DNA from: a virus | Length of the DNA: 47,202 nt | IMG/VR virus record: IMGVR_UViG_3300025536_000021 | Span: 1-47,202 of that record | Reading direction: 5' to 3' (one strand) | Made by a program: the position numbers and the translations under genes | Shown here: one piece after another, positions 22,599 to 31,050 of the stretch | Layout of the letters: each line of letters begins with the position of its first letter | Position numbering within the stretch: position 1 is the first letter of the stretch | The notes under the pieces: model-generated | The model's input: only the letters and a program-made list of their open reading frames with translations | Databases searched by the model: none | Told to the model about the DNA's origin: nothing

Positions 22599-22668
22599 GG
22601 GAGCTGAGGCCGGGGGACACTGGAGCCCACGGGCTATGAAGGTACGCCGACCTCACTCCCATTTTTTT
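22599..22668 (+). terminator. Intrinsic terminator after the capsid gene
   Basis: Arms 22599-22613 (GGGAGCTGAGGCCGG) and 22647-22660 (CCGACCTCACTCCC) pair over 14 positions with one bulged C and one G-U, followed by A and seven T (22662-22668). A small inner hairpin AGCCC/GGGCT lies in the loop. It would stop part of the transcription after capsid and lower expression of downstream genes. Confidence 0.7.
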
Positions 22669-22682
22669 CAAGGAGGGTTCTT

Positions 22683-23090
22683 ATGAGCACGATTTACACA
22701 TTCCATCGTGAGTGTGCATCGCTTGCTACGCCCGCCGCTGGGGATAGGCTGTTGACTGCGGACATTTCGACCAACGCAACATCGCCTACCTCAAAGGACG
22801 CGACTTTTACCGTTATTCGCACTGCTTGCCGGGGCGTCGCCGCTACGGACCTCATCGGGTTTTATGGCGCAACTCCGGTTGACCAGGGCACCATGACGGC
22901 AACGTGTCTCACGGCGCTGACGACCAACCCGACCTTCTCCGCCTCCAATACCGGAGCCGGGGTGTTTGGGTTTTCCTCGTCAACGGTAGCGAACGCATAC
23001 GTCACCCGCGTTCAACAGATGCAGGCCGATCTCGATACCCTCATGGGTAAGGTCAACTCGACCGGCATCGTCAACATCACGGGTCTATAG
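22683..23090 (+). CDS. Surface/decoration-type protein, paralogue 1
   Basis: 135 aa, first of three tandem homologues. Shared blocks: MSTIYTF start, LIGFYGATPVDQGTMTATCL, then VFGFSSSTVANAYVTRVQQM and QADLDTLMGKVNSTGIVNI. Preceded by AAGGAGGG. Position after the capsid suggests a capsid decoration or virion surface protein, but no family was recognised. Confidence 0.75.
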   Translation: MSTIYTFHRECASLATPAAGDRLLTADISTNATSPTSKDATFTVIRTACRGVAATDLIGFYGATPVDQGTMTATCLTALTTNPTFSASNTGAGVFGFSSSTVANAYVTRVQQMQADLDTLMGKVNSTGIVNITGL

Positions 23091-23092
23091 CC

Positions 23093-23473
23093 ATGAGCAC
23101 CATTTATTCATGGACTGCGGAAATGTCGGCGGACACCACAGGAGCCGCAGGCGACTGGACCCTAATCTACGACACGTCCGCTGGACGCACGAAGAAGGCA
23201 TCTCTTGCTTCTGTGTTCCTCGGGCAGGCACCCGATCGGGTTATTGGCTTCTACGGAGAGACTGGCGTTAATCAAGGAACGATGACGGCCTCGGCCCTCA
23301 CCGCCTTGGCTACCGCAACTATCTCCGCAGCCAATAGCGCAACTGTGTTTGGCTTCGCCTCAAGTACGGTGGCGATAGCCTATGCCAAGCGGGCATCGCA
23401 GATTCAAGCAGACCTCGAAACACTGATGGGCAAGATCGACTCGACCGGCCTCATCTCAATCGCGGGAGTGTAA
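23093..23473 (+). CDS. Surface/decoration-type protein, paralogue 2
   Basis: 126 aa, second of the tandem set, two bases after paralogue 1. Aligns with it through VIGFYGETGVNQGTMTASAL, VFGFASSTVAIAYAKRASQI and QADLETLMGKIDSTGLISI. Compared with paralogue 1, the N-terminal 45 residues diverge most. Likely the same fold and location in the virion. Confidence 0.75.
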   Translation: MSTIYSWTAEMSADTTGAAGDWTLIYDTSAGRTKKASLASVFLGQAPDRVIGFYGETGVNQGTMTASALTALATATISAANSATVFGFASSTVAIAYAKRASQIQADLETLMGKIDSTGLISIAGV

Positions 23474-23477
23474 CACC

Positions 23478-23873
23478 ATGTCTACACCCTTTGTTTTTAG
23501 CGATGAGCTGCCGACGCTTCTCAGCCCAGCAGCTACCGACATCTTGCTTGTCTGGGATACCTCGGCAGGCTTGATGAAGCGTGTCACCGTCTCGGCAGCG
23601 GATGCGCTTGTCGATGCTCGCGGCACGGCCGCTTCAACTATCGTTGGCTTCTACGGGGAAACTGGTGTGAACCAGGGCACCCAGGCAGCCACGGCTATCA
23701 CTGCGCTTGCAACCGCAACTATGTCTGCCGGTAACGCGGCAGGTGTATGGGCGTGGGCATCTAGCACCGAGGCTACGGCTTTTGTGACTCGCATGAAGCA
23801 AGCGCAAGCCGATTTGGGAACCTTGATGGCCCGCATTGACTCAGTGGGCGTTGTTTCCATCGCCGGAGTCTAA
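23478..23873 (+). CDS. Surface/decoration-type protein, paralogue 3
   Basis: 131 aa, third tandem copy. Matching blocks: IVGFYGETGVNQGTQAATAI, VWAWASSTEATAFVTRMKQA and QADLGTLMARIDSVGVVSIA. The N-terminus (MSTPFVFSDELPTLLSPAAT) is again divergent. Three copies kept side by side suggest functional specialisation or an immune-variation role. Confidence 0.75.
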   Translation: MSTPFVFSDELPTLLSPAATDILLVWDTSAGLMKRVTVSAADALVDARGTAASTIVGFYGETGVNQGTQAATAITALATATMSAGNAAGVWAWASSTEATAFVTRMKQAQADLGTLMARIDSVGVVSIAGV

Positions 23874-23893
23874 CTCCAACCAAGAGAGGTTTT

Positions 23894-25243
23894 ATGCCGT
23901 TTTCCCATTACAGGGTAGGCCGCAAAGATGGTCTGCCCGATGTGTTTATTGCGACTCCGTGCAATTCGGGTCGCCCGTGCTGCAATTACACGATGTCGAT
24001 GGTGGACAGCGCGGCTTATATGGAGGCGAACGGCGTAAAATTCGACTACTGGCTACACACAGAAGATTGCCACGTCGATGATGCCCGCAACTTCCTTGTC
24101 AAGCAGTTCCTAAATTCAGGTGCTCCATATCTCATCTTCATTGATGATGATGTGGGTTGGGCCACCGAGGATTTAGCCAAACTGCTTCTGTACAAGGATG
24201 CGGACATTGTCGGCGGGGCCTATCCGTTAAAACAGCGGCACGAGGATTATCCGGTCAGGATCAAGTCTGACGAGAAATTCCTTCAGGCCAGAAAAGACGG
24301 ATTGTTGGAAGTTGACGGAGTTCCTACCGGCTTCATGCGAGTGAGTCGGGAAGTGATTCTAGCACTCTCGGAAAAACGAAAGCATATGACCTTTCTGCCG
24401 AAAGAGGCAAAGGAGGGCGATGAAAAGCTGCAGGTGATTTTCGAGCGCATGATGGTTGACGGGCGGAGATGGTCCGGCGATCTGAATTTCTGCCGCGAAG
24501 CGCGACTGTTAGGCTTCAAGGTGTGGGTTTCTCCTGAAATGACTTTCACTCACCAGGGCCAAATGCGCTGGGAGGGAAATTTAGGAGAATATCTTCGGAA
24601 GAAGAACGGCGTGCTCGATTCTCGGCTAGACGCTGCAATGGAAAAGCTGATTACGGGAGACAACAGCAAAGAGGTTTTCGAGACCATCTGGAAGTACCAC
24701 AACAACGACTTCTCGATGGGGCCGCATTCGCTCAAAACCATCTACGACAAAGCCAAAGAGGCAAAGGGTCCGATCCTTGAGGTTGGGTCTGGTATCACCA
24801 CGATCATCGCTGGACTTGCCTGCCAGAGAAACGGGCAGATGGTCCATGCCCTCGAACATGACATTGAGTGGTTCCGAAAAATCCGCAACTTCATCCAGTT
24901 GTGGAAGGTCAAGGGGGTTGCCCTATATTACGCGCCATTGAAGGAACACCCCGAGATTGGTGAACCAAATTCGCCGATGCCGCCGATGTGGTACGGCGAT
25001 TTAGAGGATCTTCCGGAGAAGTTCGATCTGGCGATTATTGACGGTCCGCCACGAAGGTTCGGGCGTGAGGCGGTCTACAAGCTCGCGATGGATCGCATCA
25101 AGGATGCGACGTGGATCGTGGATGATTGCGACGATCCAGAACAGCTCAGGCTCGTTAACAAATACGCCGACGAGTTGGGCAAGAAGGTTGAGGTTGTCGG
25201 CGCCCAGGTGAAGGGCCGGAGAAACTATGCCATCGTTATTTGA
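23894..25243 (+). CDS. Glycosyltransferase-methyltransferase-like fusion
   Basis: 449 aa. Residues about 1-235 form a GT-A-type glycosyltransferase: VFIATPCNSGRPCCNYT, then LIFIDDDVGWATEDLAKLL with the DxD metal/nucleotide-sugar motif, DIVGGAYPLK and GFMRVSREVI. Residues about 260-449 form a Rossmann domain: GPILEVGSGITTIIAGLA (SAM-binding glycine motif), VHALEHDIEWF and FDLAIIDGPPRRF. Probably modifies a glycan on virion or host surface. Located among surface-protein genes. The C-terminal enzyme activity is inferred from motifs only. Confidence 0.78.
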   Translation: MPFSHYRVGRKDGLPDVFIATPCNSGRPCCNYTMSMVDSAAYMEANGVKFDYWLHTEDCHVDDARNFLVKQFLNSGAPYLIFIDDDVGWATEDLAKLLLYKDADIVGGAYPLKQRHEDYPVRIKSDEKFLQARKDGLLEVDGVPTGFMRVSREVILALSEKRKHMTFLPKEAKEGDEKLQVIFERMMVDGRRWSGDLNFCREARLLGFKVWVSPEMTFTHQGQMRWEGNLGEYLRKKNGVLDSRLDAAMEKLITGDNSKEVFETIWKYHNNDFSMGPHSLKTIYDKAKEAKGPILEVGSGITTIIAGLACQRNGQMVHALEHDIEWFRKIRNFIQLWKVKGVALYYAPLKEHPEIGEPNSPMPPMWYGDLEDLPEKFDLAIIDGPPRRFGREAVYKLAMDRIKDATWIVDDCDDPEQLRLVNKYADELGKKVEVVGAQVKGRRNYAIVI

Positions 25244-25898
25244 TGGTGTGTCTGTCCTAATCGCAACTCCGACCACAAGGGACTTCCCGCTTCAGACTGT
25301 TCGCTCCTATCTCGATACGCAAGAGGCGTGCTTTAACTACGGACTGAAAGCGGACTTCGCGTTCTTTACCGGCTCGCTTCCGCATCATGCGCGGACTTTG
25401 GCGGCGAACCATTTTCTAGCGTCAGACCACAACCTGCTTTTCTTCACAGACTCAGACATCGACTGGTCTCCGGTCGATTTCATGAAGGTCGTGCTTCACA
25501 TGCAGAAGCATGACTGTATCGCCGGTGTCTATCCAAGGCGGCAAGATCCAACTGGATATTTCGTCAAGTTCACGCATGACAAGCCAGAGCCCAACGAAGA
25601 AGGACTGGTTGAGATTGACGCTACGGGAATGGGGTTCTGTTGCATCAAGCGTGGGGTAATAGAGCACCTATCAGCTCTCGCTCCGAAACTGCGATTTGGG
25701 ACTTCGCTGGAGGCCGTTCCATCCATCTTCCGTTGTGACGACGATGGCACGAATGCCCGAGGGGAAGATTTTGCGTTTTGGGCTGACGTGAGGGGTGCGG
25801 GTTATCGCATCTTCGCCGACGCCACCATTAGCCTCGGACACATAGGCCAGAAGGTCTATCGCCGCAGTGGATCGAGCCAGATTCACACGAGCGGCTAA
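25227..25898 (+). CDS. GT-A glycosyltransferase-like protein
   Basis: 223 aa, overlapping the fusion gene by 17 bp. Same fold signature: VLIATPTTRDFPLQTVRSYL, LLFFTDSDIDWSPVDFMKVV (DSD motif), CIAGVYPRRQDP, GMGFCCIKRGVIEHL and a C-terminal GEDFAFWADVRGAGYRIF typical of family-2-like transferases. Lacks the second domain of its neighbour. Likely acts in the same pathway on a virion or host surface glycan. Confidence 0.8.
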   Translation: MPSLFDGVSVLIATPTTRDFPLQTVRSYLDTQEACFNYGLKADFAFFTGSLPHHARTLAANHFLASDHNLLFFTDSDIDWSPVDFMKVVLHMQKHDCIAGVYPRRQDPTGYFVKFTHDKPEPNEEGLVEIDATGMGFCCIKRGVIEHLSALAPKLRFGTSLEAVPSIFRCDDDGTNARGEDFAFWADVRGAGYRIFADATISLGHIGQKVYRRSGSSQIHTSG

Positions 25899-25913
25899 AC
25901 ACGGAGAACTAAA

Positions 25914-26282
25914 ATGGCACTTCCTATCAACAGAGCGGTCGATGAGATCGTTGTTCATGCCCGGATGGCTGACGTGGCTGCTACGACTTCTTGCTGGGCA
26001 GTCGCACCATGCAAGGGCCGCTTGCGTCGCATGTATAGCGTCATCCACGGAACGGTAAATGGTGACGCAGTTATTAGTGTCGCTATCGCCGGCCGCACAG
26101 CGTTGACAGATAATTTAACCATTGCCGACACCTCAACTGCCGGAACGGTTGACTCGGTTGAGTTCAACCAGGGCGAAACGCTTACCTCAGTGGTCGAAGG
26201 CGACAAGATCGATATTGATTCCGATGGTGGCGGTTCAACTACAGTTATTGGCGACTTCACGCTTGTTATTGAAAAGACGTAG
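25914..26282 (+). CDS. Virion surface-type protein, paralogue A
   Basis: 122 aa. MALPINRAVDEIVVHARMAD followed by beta-rich repeats. The C-terminus IGDFTLVIEKT aligns with its neighbour (LTRFCAVIERTN). Probably a small virion protein; no family recognised. Preceded by an A/G-rich ribosome-binding site (GGAGAACTAAA). Confidence 0.7.
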   Translation: MALPINRAVDEIVVHARMADVAATTSCWAVAPCKGRLRRMYSVIHGTVNGDAVISVAIAGRTALTDNLTIADTSTAGTVDSVEFNQGETLTSVVEGDKIDIDSDGGGSTTVIGDFTLVIEKT

Positions 26283-26293
26283 GAGGCGCGCAC

Positions 26294-26668
26294 ATGGCAC
26301 TTCCTGTCAATAGACCAGTCAACGAGGTCGCTGTCTTCGCCGAAATGGCTGACCTTTCTACTGCTGGGTCTACCTACGCGGTAGCGACTCATCGTGGAAG
26401 GATCAAGCGGGCCTATTCCGTCATTGGAGCTGCAATTACCGGCGCCAACTGCACTTGGACAATTCATGTCCGTAGCGGCTCGGCTCTCAGGACCGCTACT
26501 GTTACTCAGTCTGGTTCCGCAGCGGGCGACGTAGATAGCGTCGATCTTGGCTACATGGGCACGGAGAACTTTGTAAATGAGGGGGATTTGATCACCTTCA
26601 CGTCAGGCGGGGAAAGCTCAACCACCAGTCTAACCCGGTTCTGCGCCGTGATTGAGAGGACGAACTAA
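26294..26668 (+). CDS. Virion surface-type protein, paralogue B
   Basis: 124 aa, paralogue of the preceding gene: MALPVNRPVNEVAVFAEMAD versus MALPINRAVDEIVVHARMAD at the start, RGRIKRAYSVIGAA versus KGRLRRMYSVIHGT in the middle, and DSVDLGY versus DSVEFNQ later. Tandem duplication is evident. Function presumed structural. Confidence 0.72.
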   Translation: MALPVNRPVNEVAVFAEMADLSTAGSTYAVATHRGRIKRAYSVIGAAITGANCTWTIHVRSGSALRTATVTQSGSAAGDVDSVDLGYMGTENFVNEGDLITFTSGGESSTTSLTRFCAVIERTN

Positions 26669-26958
26669 TGGCATTCCGAGGAACAGTTTACCGGCTGGGC
26701 ACAACTCAGGTTGCGGCCTACACCTCCGTAGCTACTTCCATCAGTACTGCTTTTGCGGCAGGAACCAACGTGGTTCGCGTGTCGGCTACTACCGGGGCCT
26801 ATATCAAGTTCGGCTCTACTCCTACCGCAGCGGCAACCAATTCAGCCTACATCAAAGCGGGTGAGCCTGAGTATTTCGTGGTCACTCCTGGGCAGAAGCT
26901 CTCCGCGATTAGAACCGCCACTAACGGCACGGTGACGGTGACGGAGTGCAGCGGTTGA
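26668..26958 (+). CDS. Small virion protein, 96 aa
   Basis: MAFRGTVYRLGTTQVAAYTS with a beta-rich body (VVRVSATTGAYIKFGSTPTA, EPEYFVVTPGQKLSAIR). This pattern, with a Thr/Ala-rich core and a GQKLSAI end, recurs in small phage structural proteins. The start shares a base with the preceding stop. Confidence 0.7.
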   Translation: MAFRGTVYRLGTTQVAAYTSVATSISTAFAAGTNVVRVSATTGAYIKFGSTPTAAATNSAYIKAGEPEYFVVTPGQKLSAIRTATNGTVTVTECSG

Positions 26959-27257
26959 AAGACGAGGTTGTAACTCGCCTCAAGTATGATCCGTCTAAAA
27001 GACTCGTAACCGCGCACACCTGGCAAGACGTAGAGGACATCATTGAGCGCAATAAGCAGCTCAAGACGCAACCTCAGAAGCGTGGCCGATCCTGGCACCA
27101 TAAAGCCTCCATCCCGAACAACATCTATTACCAGTGGATGGTTGAGGAGTGGAACCGGGGCAACACGAAGCTAAAGCTGTTCAGCGAAGAGATGGACAAG
27201 GTCGTGGAGCGCAAGCTTCAAGATCCTGATTGGGCGCATTTGCGGACGGATAAATAA
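26955..27257 (+). CDS. Hypothetical head-completion-region protein, 100 aa
   Basis: TTG 26955 overlaps the previous stop (TTGA) with a GGAG 10 bases upstream; a GTG at 26946 would add three residues. Basic and Trp-rich (HTWQDVEDIIERNKQLK, WHHKASIPNNIYYQWMVEEW). I recall similar proteins just before adaptor genes in SU10-like clusters, role unknown. Confidence 0.7.
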   Translation: MKDEVVTRLKYDPSKRLVTAHTWQDVEDIIERNKQLKTQPQKRGRSWHHKASIPNNIYYQWMVEEWNRGNTKLKLFSEEMDKVVERKLQDPDWAHLRTDK

Positions 27258-27865
27258 TGGCCATCACGACTTACGCCGAGCTCCAATCTTCGCTGGCAAC
27301 TTGGCTCGAGCGGGCCGACCTCGGTGAGGTGATTCCAGACTTTATCACCCTGTTCGAGGCTAATGCCAACCGCATGCTGCGAACGCGGCAGATGGAGAAC
27401 TCCACGTCGCTAAGCACGGTTAATGGCGAGATCAACATTCCGTCAGACTACCTCAATTGGCGGAGTGTTACTTGGGATGGGAATGCAAGTCGAGAATTGG
27501 AATACGTCACCCCGACATATCTTCGAGCCAGGTATCCCTCGACCGATGCGGGCACGCCAAAAATCTTCACCATTGAAGGCTTGAATTTTGTTACCCGCTC
27601 GGTAGACGACACGACCGGATTTACGTTTCGCTACTACCAGAAAATCCCGGTCCTGTCGGATGCCAACACGACGAACTGGCTCTTAACCGCACATCCTGAC
27701 GCTTATCTGTTCGGCTCGCTCGTAGAGGCCCATGCGTATATCCCGGATGCAGAAAAGGCAATCCTGTGGAAGGCGCGACGGGATGAGATGCTTGGTGAGA
27801 TTCAGAGGCTTTCCAACGTCACACGCGGCGGCGGTCAGATCAGGCCGATGGGATGGGTGGTATGA
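27257..27865 (+). CDS. Head-tail adaptor protein 1 (SU10-type)
   Basis: 202 aa. MAITTYAELQSSLATWLERA, PDFITLFEANANRMLRTRQM, LPSDYLNW-like INIPSDYLNWRSVTW and FRYYQKIPVLSDANTTNWLL are the recurring blocks of podoviral adaptors that dock on the portal. The C-terminal helix region (AILWKARRDEMLGEIQRLSN) is also typical. Paralogous to the next gene. Confidence 0.82.
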   Translation: MAITTYAELQSSLATWLERADLGEVIPDFITLFEANANRMLRTRQMENSTSLSTVNGEINIPSDYLNWRSVTWDGNASRELEYVTPTYLRARYPSTDAGTPKIFTIEGLNFVTRSVDDTTGFTFRYYQKIPVLSDANTTNWLLTAHPDAYLFGSLVEAHAYIPDAEKAILWKARRDEMLGEIQRLSNVTRGGGQIRPMGWVV

Positions 27866-28509
27866 GCATCAGCAATTACACCGAACTTCAAACCGCCATC
27901 ACTAATTGGCTAACGCGGGACGACTTCTCGTCTCGCTATCCTGAGTTCATCGCCAATGCTGAAGCGCGATTGAATCGTGCCTTGCGGGTGAGGGACATGG
28001 AAACCTCAACCACACTAGTTCTTGCGAGCGGCAGTGCATCTCTGCCCTCAAACTATCTTGAATGGTTGTCGGCACGATGGGTTGGCGCGAGTCGCTCGCA
28101 AGACTTGCTCTACGTCACGCCGGATTCGGAAGCTTGGAGATTTCGCTACAGGCCAAATCAAGACCCGACCATGTTCACTATCATGGCTGGCAGTTTTCAT
28201 ACCAGGCCAGCTGGTAGTACGGAGAACGTAACATTCTACTATTACCGCACCATCCCCGACCTCGCGGCCAACTCGACAAATTGGCTCCTGAGCAAAGCGC
28301 CCGATCTTTATCTCAACCTCTCTTTGATGGAGGCCGCGATCTACGTCATGGACGATCAGCGGGCCATGAGTTTTTGGGCATTGGCTGAACAAGACATCAA
28401 TCGCCTAAACGGCGAAGCGGATTCCAACAAGGTCTGGAGACGAGAGGGCCACGACAAGACGGTGCAAGACAAGGCTGAGTCGCGGAGCATTCAGACGGGG
28501 CCTGTCTAA
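27862..28509 (+). CDS. Head-tail adaptor protein 2 (SU10-type)
   Basis: 215 aa from ATG 27862 (ATGA overlap). Same block order as its neighbour: NYTELQTAITNWLTRDDF, PEFIANAEARLNRALRVRDM, LPSNYLEWLSARW, FYYYRTIPDLAANSTNWLL. Two adjacent adaptors indicate duplication; one may instead form the nozzle-adjacent ring. Confidence 0.8.
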   Translation: MSISNYTELQTAITNWLTRDDFSSRYPEFIANAEARLNRALRVRDMETSTTLVLASGSASLPSNYLEWLSARWVGASRSQDLLYVTPDSEAWRFRYRPNQDPTMFTIMAGSFHTRPAGSTENVTFYYYRTIPDLAANSTNWLLSKAPDLYLNLSLMEAAIYVMDDQRAMSFWALAEQDINRLNGEADSNKVWRREGHDKTVQDKAESRSIQTGPV

Positions 28510-28814
28510 TGGCTGAACCATATCGCGGCTTGCTTAGCATGTTTGACATGAAGCAGCCGGGGAACATCGATCTCGCAAGTCGTAAGCAATTCTCAAATCC
28601 GGACGGGTCATTCAGCACGCTTCGGAGTATGTCGTTTGGCACGCCACAGGGAGAGACGCTGGTTCCAACTGTGCGACCAGATGGCTGGTATATGTCTCCG
28701 CATGAAGCCATTGCCCGCTTTTATCAAACCGGCCAACACCTCGGAATGTTCGACTCTCCGCAAAGAGCTAATGAGTTTGCGGCCTTACTGAGCGCCTTGC
28801 AGGGTGGCCGGTAA
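28509..28814 (+). CDS. Small virion-associated protein with MSxxEA module
   Basis: 101 aa. The block NPDGSFSTLRSMSFGTPQGE...LVPTVRPDGWYMSPHEAIARFYQTGQHLGMFDS is a module I know from many phage virion proteins (a conserved fold around Arg-Ser and the EAI helix), often fused to internal proteins. Here it stands alone, between adaptors and nozzle. Role unknown. Confidence 0.7.
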   Translation: MAEPYRGLLSMFDMKQPGNIDLASRKQFSNPDGSFSTLRSMSFGTPQGETLVPTVRPDGWYMSPHEAIARFYQTGQHLGMFDSPQRANEFAALLSALQGGR

Positions 28815-30727
28815 TGGCGATCGTAAGTTGGGGGGAATGGAAACCCGATGTATCTAGTTACAACGGCGGCCACACTCAGCTCATTGAGAATGTGTTTCCT
28901 AGGGGAGACGGTTACGGCCCGGTAGGGAATCTTTCCGCCTTTACCGATGCCTTGCCTGCTGCATGTCGGGGAGCGTTCTTAGCTCTAGACGATGACGGCA
29001 CGATTGCCATTTTCGCTGGCACCTCGACCAAGCTATACAAGATGAACAACACCTCCCTTGCTTGGGAGGAAGTCACTAGGGCAAACGCTACCGAGCTTGA
29101 TTACACGTCGAGCACTAATATCGGCGATATGTCTGCCGCGGGTGGGTTGACGGCAGCGTTCGACGGAACAACGGCGCAGGCTGCAGCAGCTTGTGCGGCG
29201 AAGTCGTCTGCGACTTCCGCTTATGTAGGCAAGACGCTTGCTACCGCAGCGGTGATTTCGAGCGTCAAGATTTATGGCTCGAATGACGCTGGGTACGTCA
29301 GTGGTGCCAATCCTGGGATGACCGTCACCCTATACGGCAAGACTGGAACAGCCCCAGCCAATGCCACCGATGGCACCTCTCTTGGCTCAACCACGTTTAC
29401 GGACACGGCTGACGAAAGTTCTGCCCGGACTATAACGTCAACCAGCACATCAGAGTGGCTTCATACTTGGGTGACGTTCGCCCAAGACGGTTCGGCAGCG
29501 ACGATGAATGTTGCCGAACTGGAGTTTTTCTCGGTCGAGAATTATTCGCTAACTGCTGCCTCGCAATGGCAGTTCGCTCAGTCTGGAACTGACGTTGTTG
29601 CGGTTGCCACTGGTAACGCCCCTCAAAGGTACACGTTAGGAACATCGGTCCGGTTTGCAGCTTTGGCGGGAAGTCCGCCCCAAGCATCCTACGCCACGAT
29701 GGTCAACGGGTTTCTAGTTTTATCTGGACTAACATCAAATCCGTTTCGCATCGCCTGGTCGGCTCTGAACAACATTGCCGGATGGACTGCTGGAACTAAT
29801 GGCTCAGATGTTCAGGACTTCCCAGATGGAGGTATCGTCCGAGGTGTAGCTGGGGGCGAGTTCGGTTGGGTGTTCCAGGACAATGCCACCCGGCGGATGA
29901 CGTTCGTTGGCGGCGATGTGAATTTCGAGTTCGACCGCCTTACCGAAGACAGGGGATTAAGAGCACCGTACTCTCTGATCAGGGGCGGAGATAAAGTCTA
30001 TTTCCTGTCCGCCGATGGGTTCTGTGAACTTTCACCTAGCGGATTGATCATCCCCATCGGAAGAGAGAAATTCGACCGCACGTTCTATGAGGAGTGGGAT
30101 ACCGGCAGCACTCAGTTGATGGTCGGCGCATACGATTCAAGAAACAACCGCGTTCACTGGTTCTACAAATCCACGACCGGCGCAAGCGGACTGTTTGATA
30201 AGGGCATCGTTTACGACCCTGCTCTGCAGCGTGCTGCACCATTAGAAATCAGCGGTGAGTTTGCCTGCACCTTGGCGAGTCCTGGTGTCACGCTTGATGG
30301 CCTGGATACGCTTGGATTTACCTCAATCGATGCGTTGGGGATCTCATTAGACGATTTTCCAGCCTCTACAAACATCGCTCTCGGATTATTCAATTCATCG
30401 CATCAGGGCGCGTTTCTATCCGGGGATAATCTAGAGGCGACGCTAGAAACGCCGCAGATGGCTCTGCATGACGGGGCGAGGCGGTACTTCGTCCGAGGTT
30501 CAAGACCGGACACAGATGCAGCCACCGTCTACGGCTCGATCTTTACACGTCAGAAGCTGACGGACGTAGAGACGCAGAGCGGCGAAACCCTGATGAACGA
30601 CACCGGCTACACACCTCATAGGGTGGATGGCCGAGTGACGAAATTACGCAACCGCATACCAGCAGCAACCTCATGGAGCTATTCGATTGGTGTTGAGCCT
30701 GACGTTGTGCAAACGGGCAAGAGATGA
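28814..30727 (+). CDS. Tail nozzle/stabilisation protein with inserted discoidin-like domain
   Basis: 637 aa. Starts MAIVSWGEWKPDVSSYNGGH; ENVFPRGDGYGPV and the beta-propeller-like body (NIAGWTAGTNGSDVQDFPDG, FEFDRLTEDRGLRAPYSLIR) fit podoviral nozzle/gp10-type proteins. Residues about 100-240 (MSAAGGLTAAFDGTTAQA...VTLYGKTGTAPANATDGTSL...LHTWVTFAQ...VAELEFFSV) look like an inserted F5/8 type C (discoidin) domain that may bind sugar. Completes the tail and retains DNA. Confidence 0.78.
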   Translation: MAIVSWGEWKPDVSSYNGGHTQLIENVFPRGDGYGPVGNLSAFTDALPAACRGAFLALDDDGTIAIFAGTSTKLYKMNNTSLAWEEVTRANATELDYTSSTNIGDMSAAGGLTAAFDGTTAQAAAACAAKSSATSAYVGKTLATAAVISSVKIYGSNDAGYVSGANPGMTVTLYGKTGTAPANATDGTSLGSTTFTDTADESSARTITSTSTSEWLHTWVTFAQDGSAATMNVAELEFFSVENYSLTAASQWQFAQSGTDVVAVATGNAPQRYTLGTSVRFAALAGSPPQASYATMVNGFLVLSGLTSNPFRIAWSALNNIAGWTAGTNGSDVQDFPDGGIVRGVAGGEFGWVFQDNATRRMTFVGGDVNFEFDRLTEDRGLRAPYSLIRGGDKVYFLSADGFCELSPSGLIIPIGREKFDRTFYEEWDTGSTQLMVGAYDSRNNRVHWFYKSTTGASGLFDKGIVYDPALQRAAPLEISGEFACTLASPGVTLDGLDTLGFTSIDALGISLDDFPASTNIALGLFNSSHQGAFLSGDNLEATLETPQMALHDGARRYFVRGSRPDTDAATVYGSIFTRQKLTDVETQSGETLMNDTGYTPHRVDGRVTKLRNRIPAATSWSYSIGVEPDVVQTGKR

Positions 30728-31050
30728 CCACGCCTCCGCAATGGAAAGGCGTCAATCCAATTGGGGCGACTCTATTCGATATAGCCCAGGTCGTTCGTGG
30801 AATTATGCTGGGTCGGGTGAACGCTCACGGCGAATTTACACTGACAGAAAACGACACGAGCACGGTCGTTACGACAGCCCTATGCAGGCCGAATAGCCAT
30901 GTCACGATCACGCCGCAGACGGCTACGGCGGCAGCGGATGTCGGATCAGCAACGGGCGTCTACGTTGTTGCCGGAGATGGAAGTTTCACCGTCACCCACC
31001 CCAACACCGCAGACACAGACAAGACCTTCACCTTCGGAATTATTGGCTGA
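30724..31050 (+). CDS. Small virion protein, 108 aa
   Basis: MTTPPQWKGVNPIGATLFDI, then a beta-rich region similar in pattern to other small structural proteins here (TITPQTATAAADVGSATGVY, VTHPNTADTDKTFTFG). No family recognised. ATGA overlap with the nozzle gene. Confidence 0.65.
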   Translation: MTTPPQWKGVNPIGATLFDIAQVVRGIMLGRVNAHGEFTLTENDTSTVVTTALCRPNSHVTITPQTATAAADVGSATGVYVVAGDGSFTVTHPNTADTDKTFTFGIIG

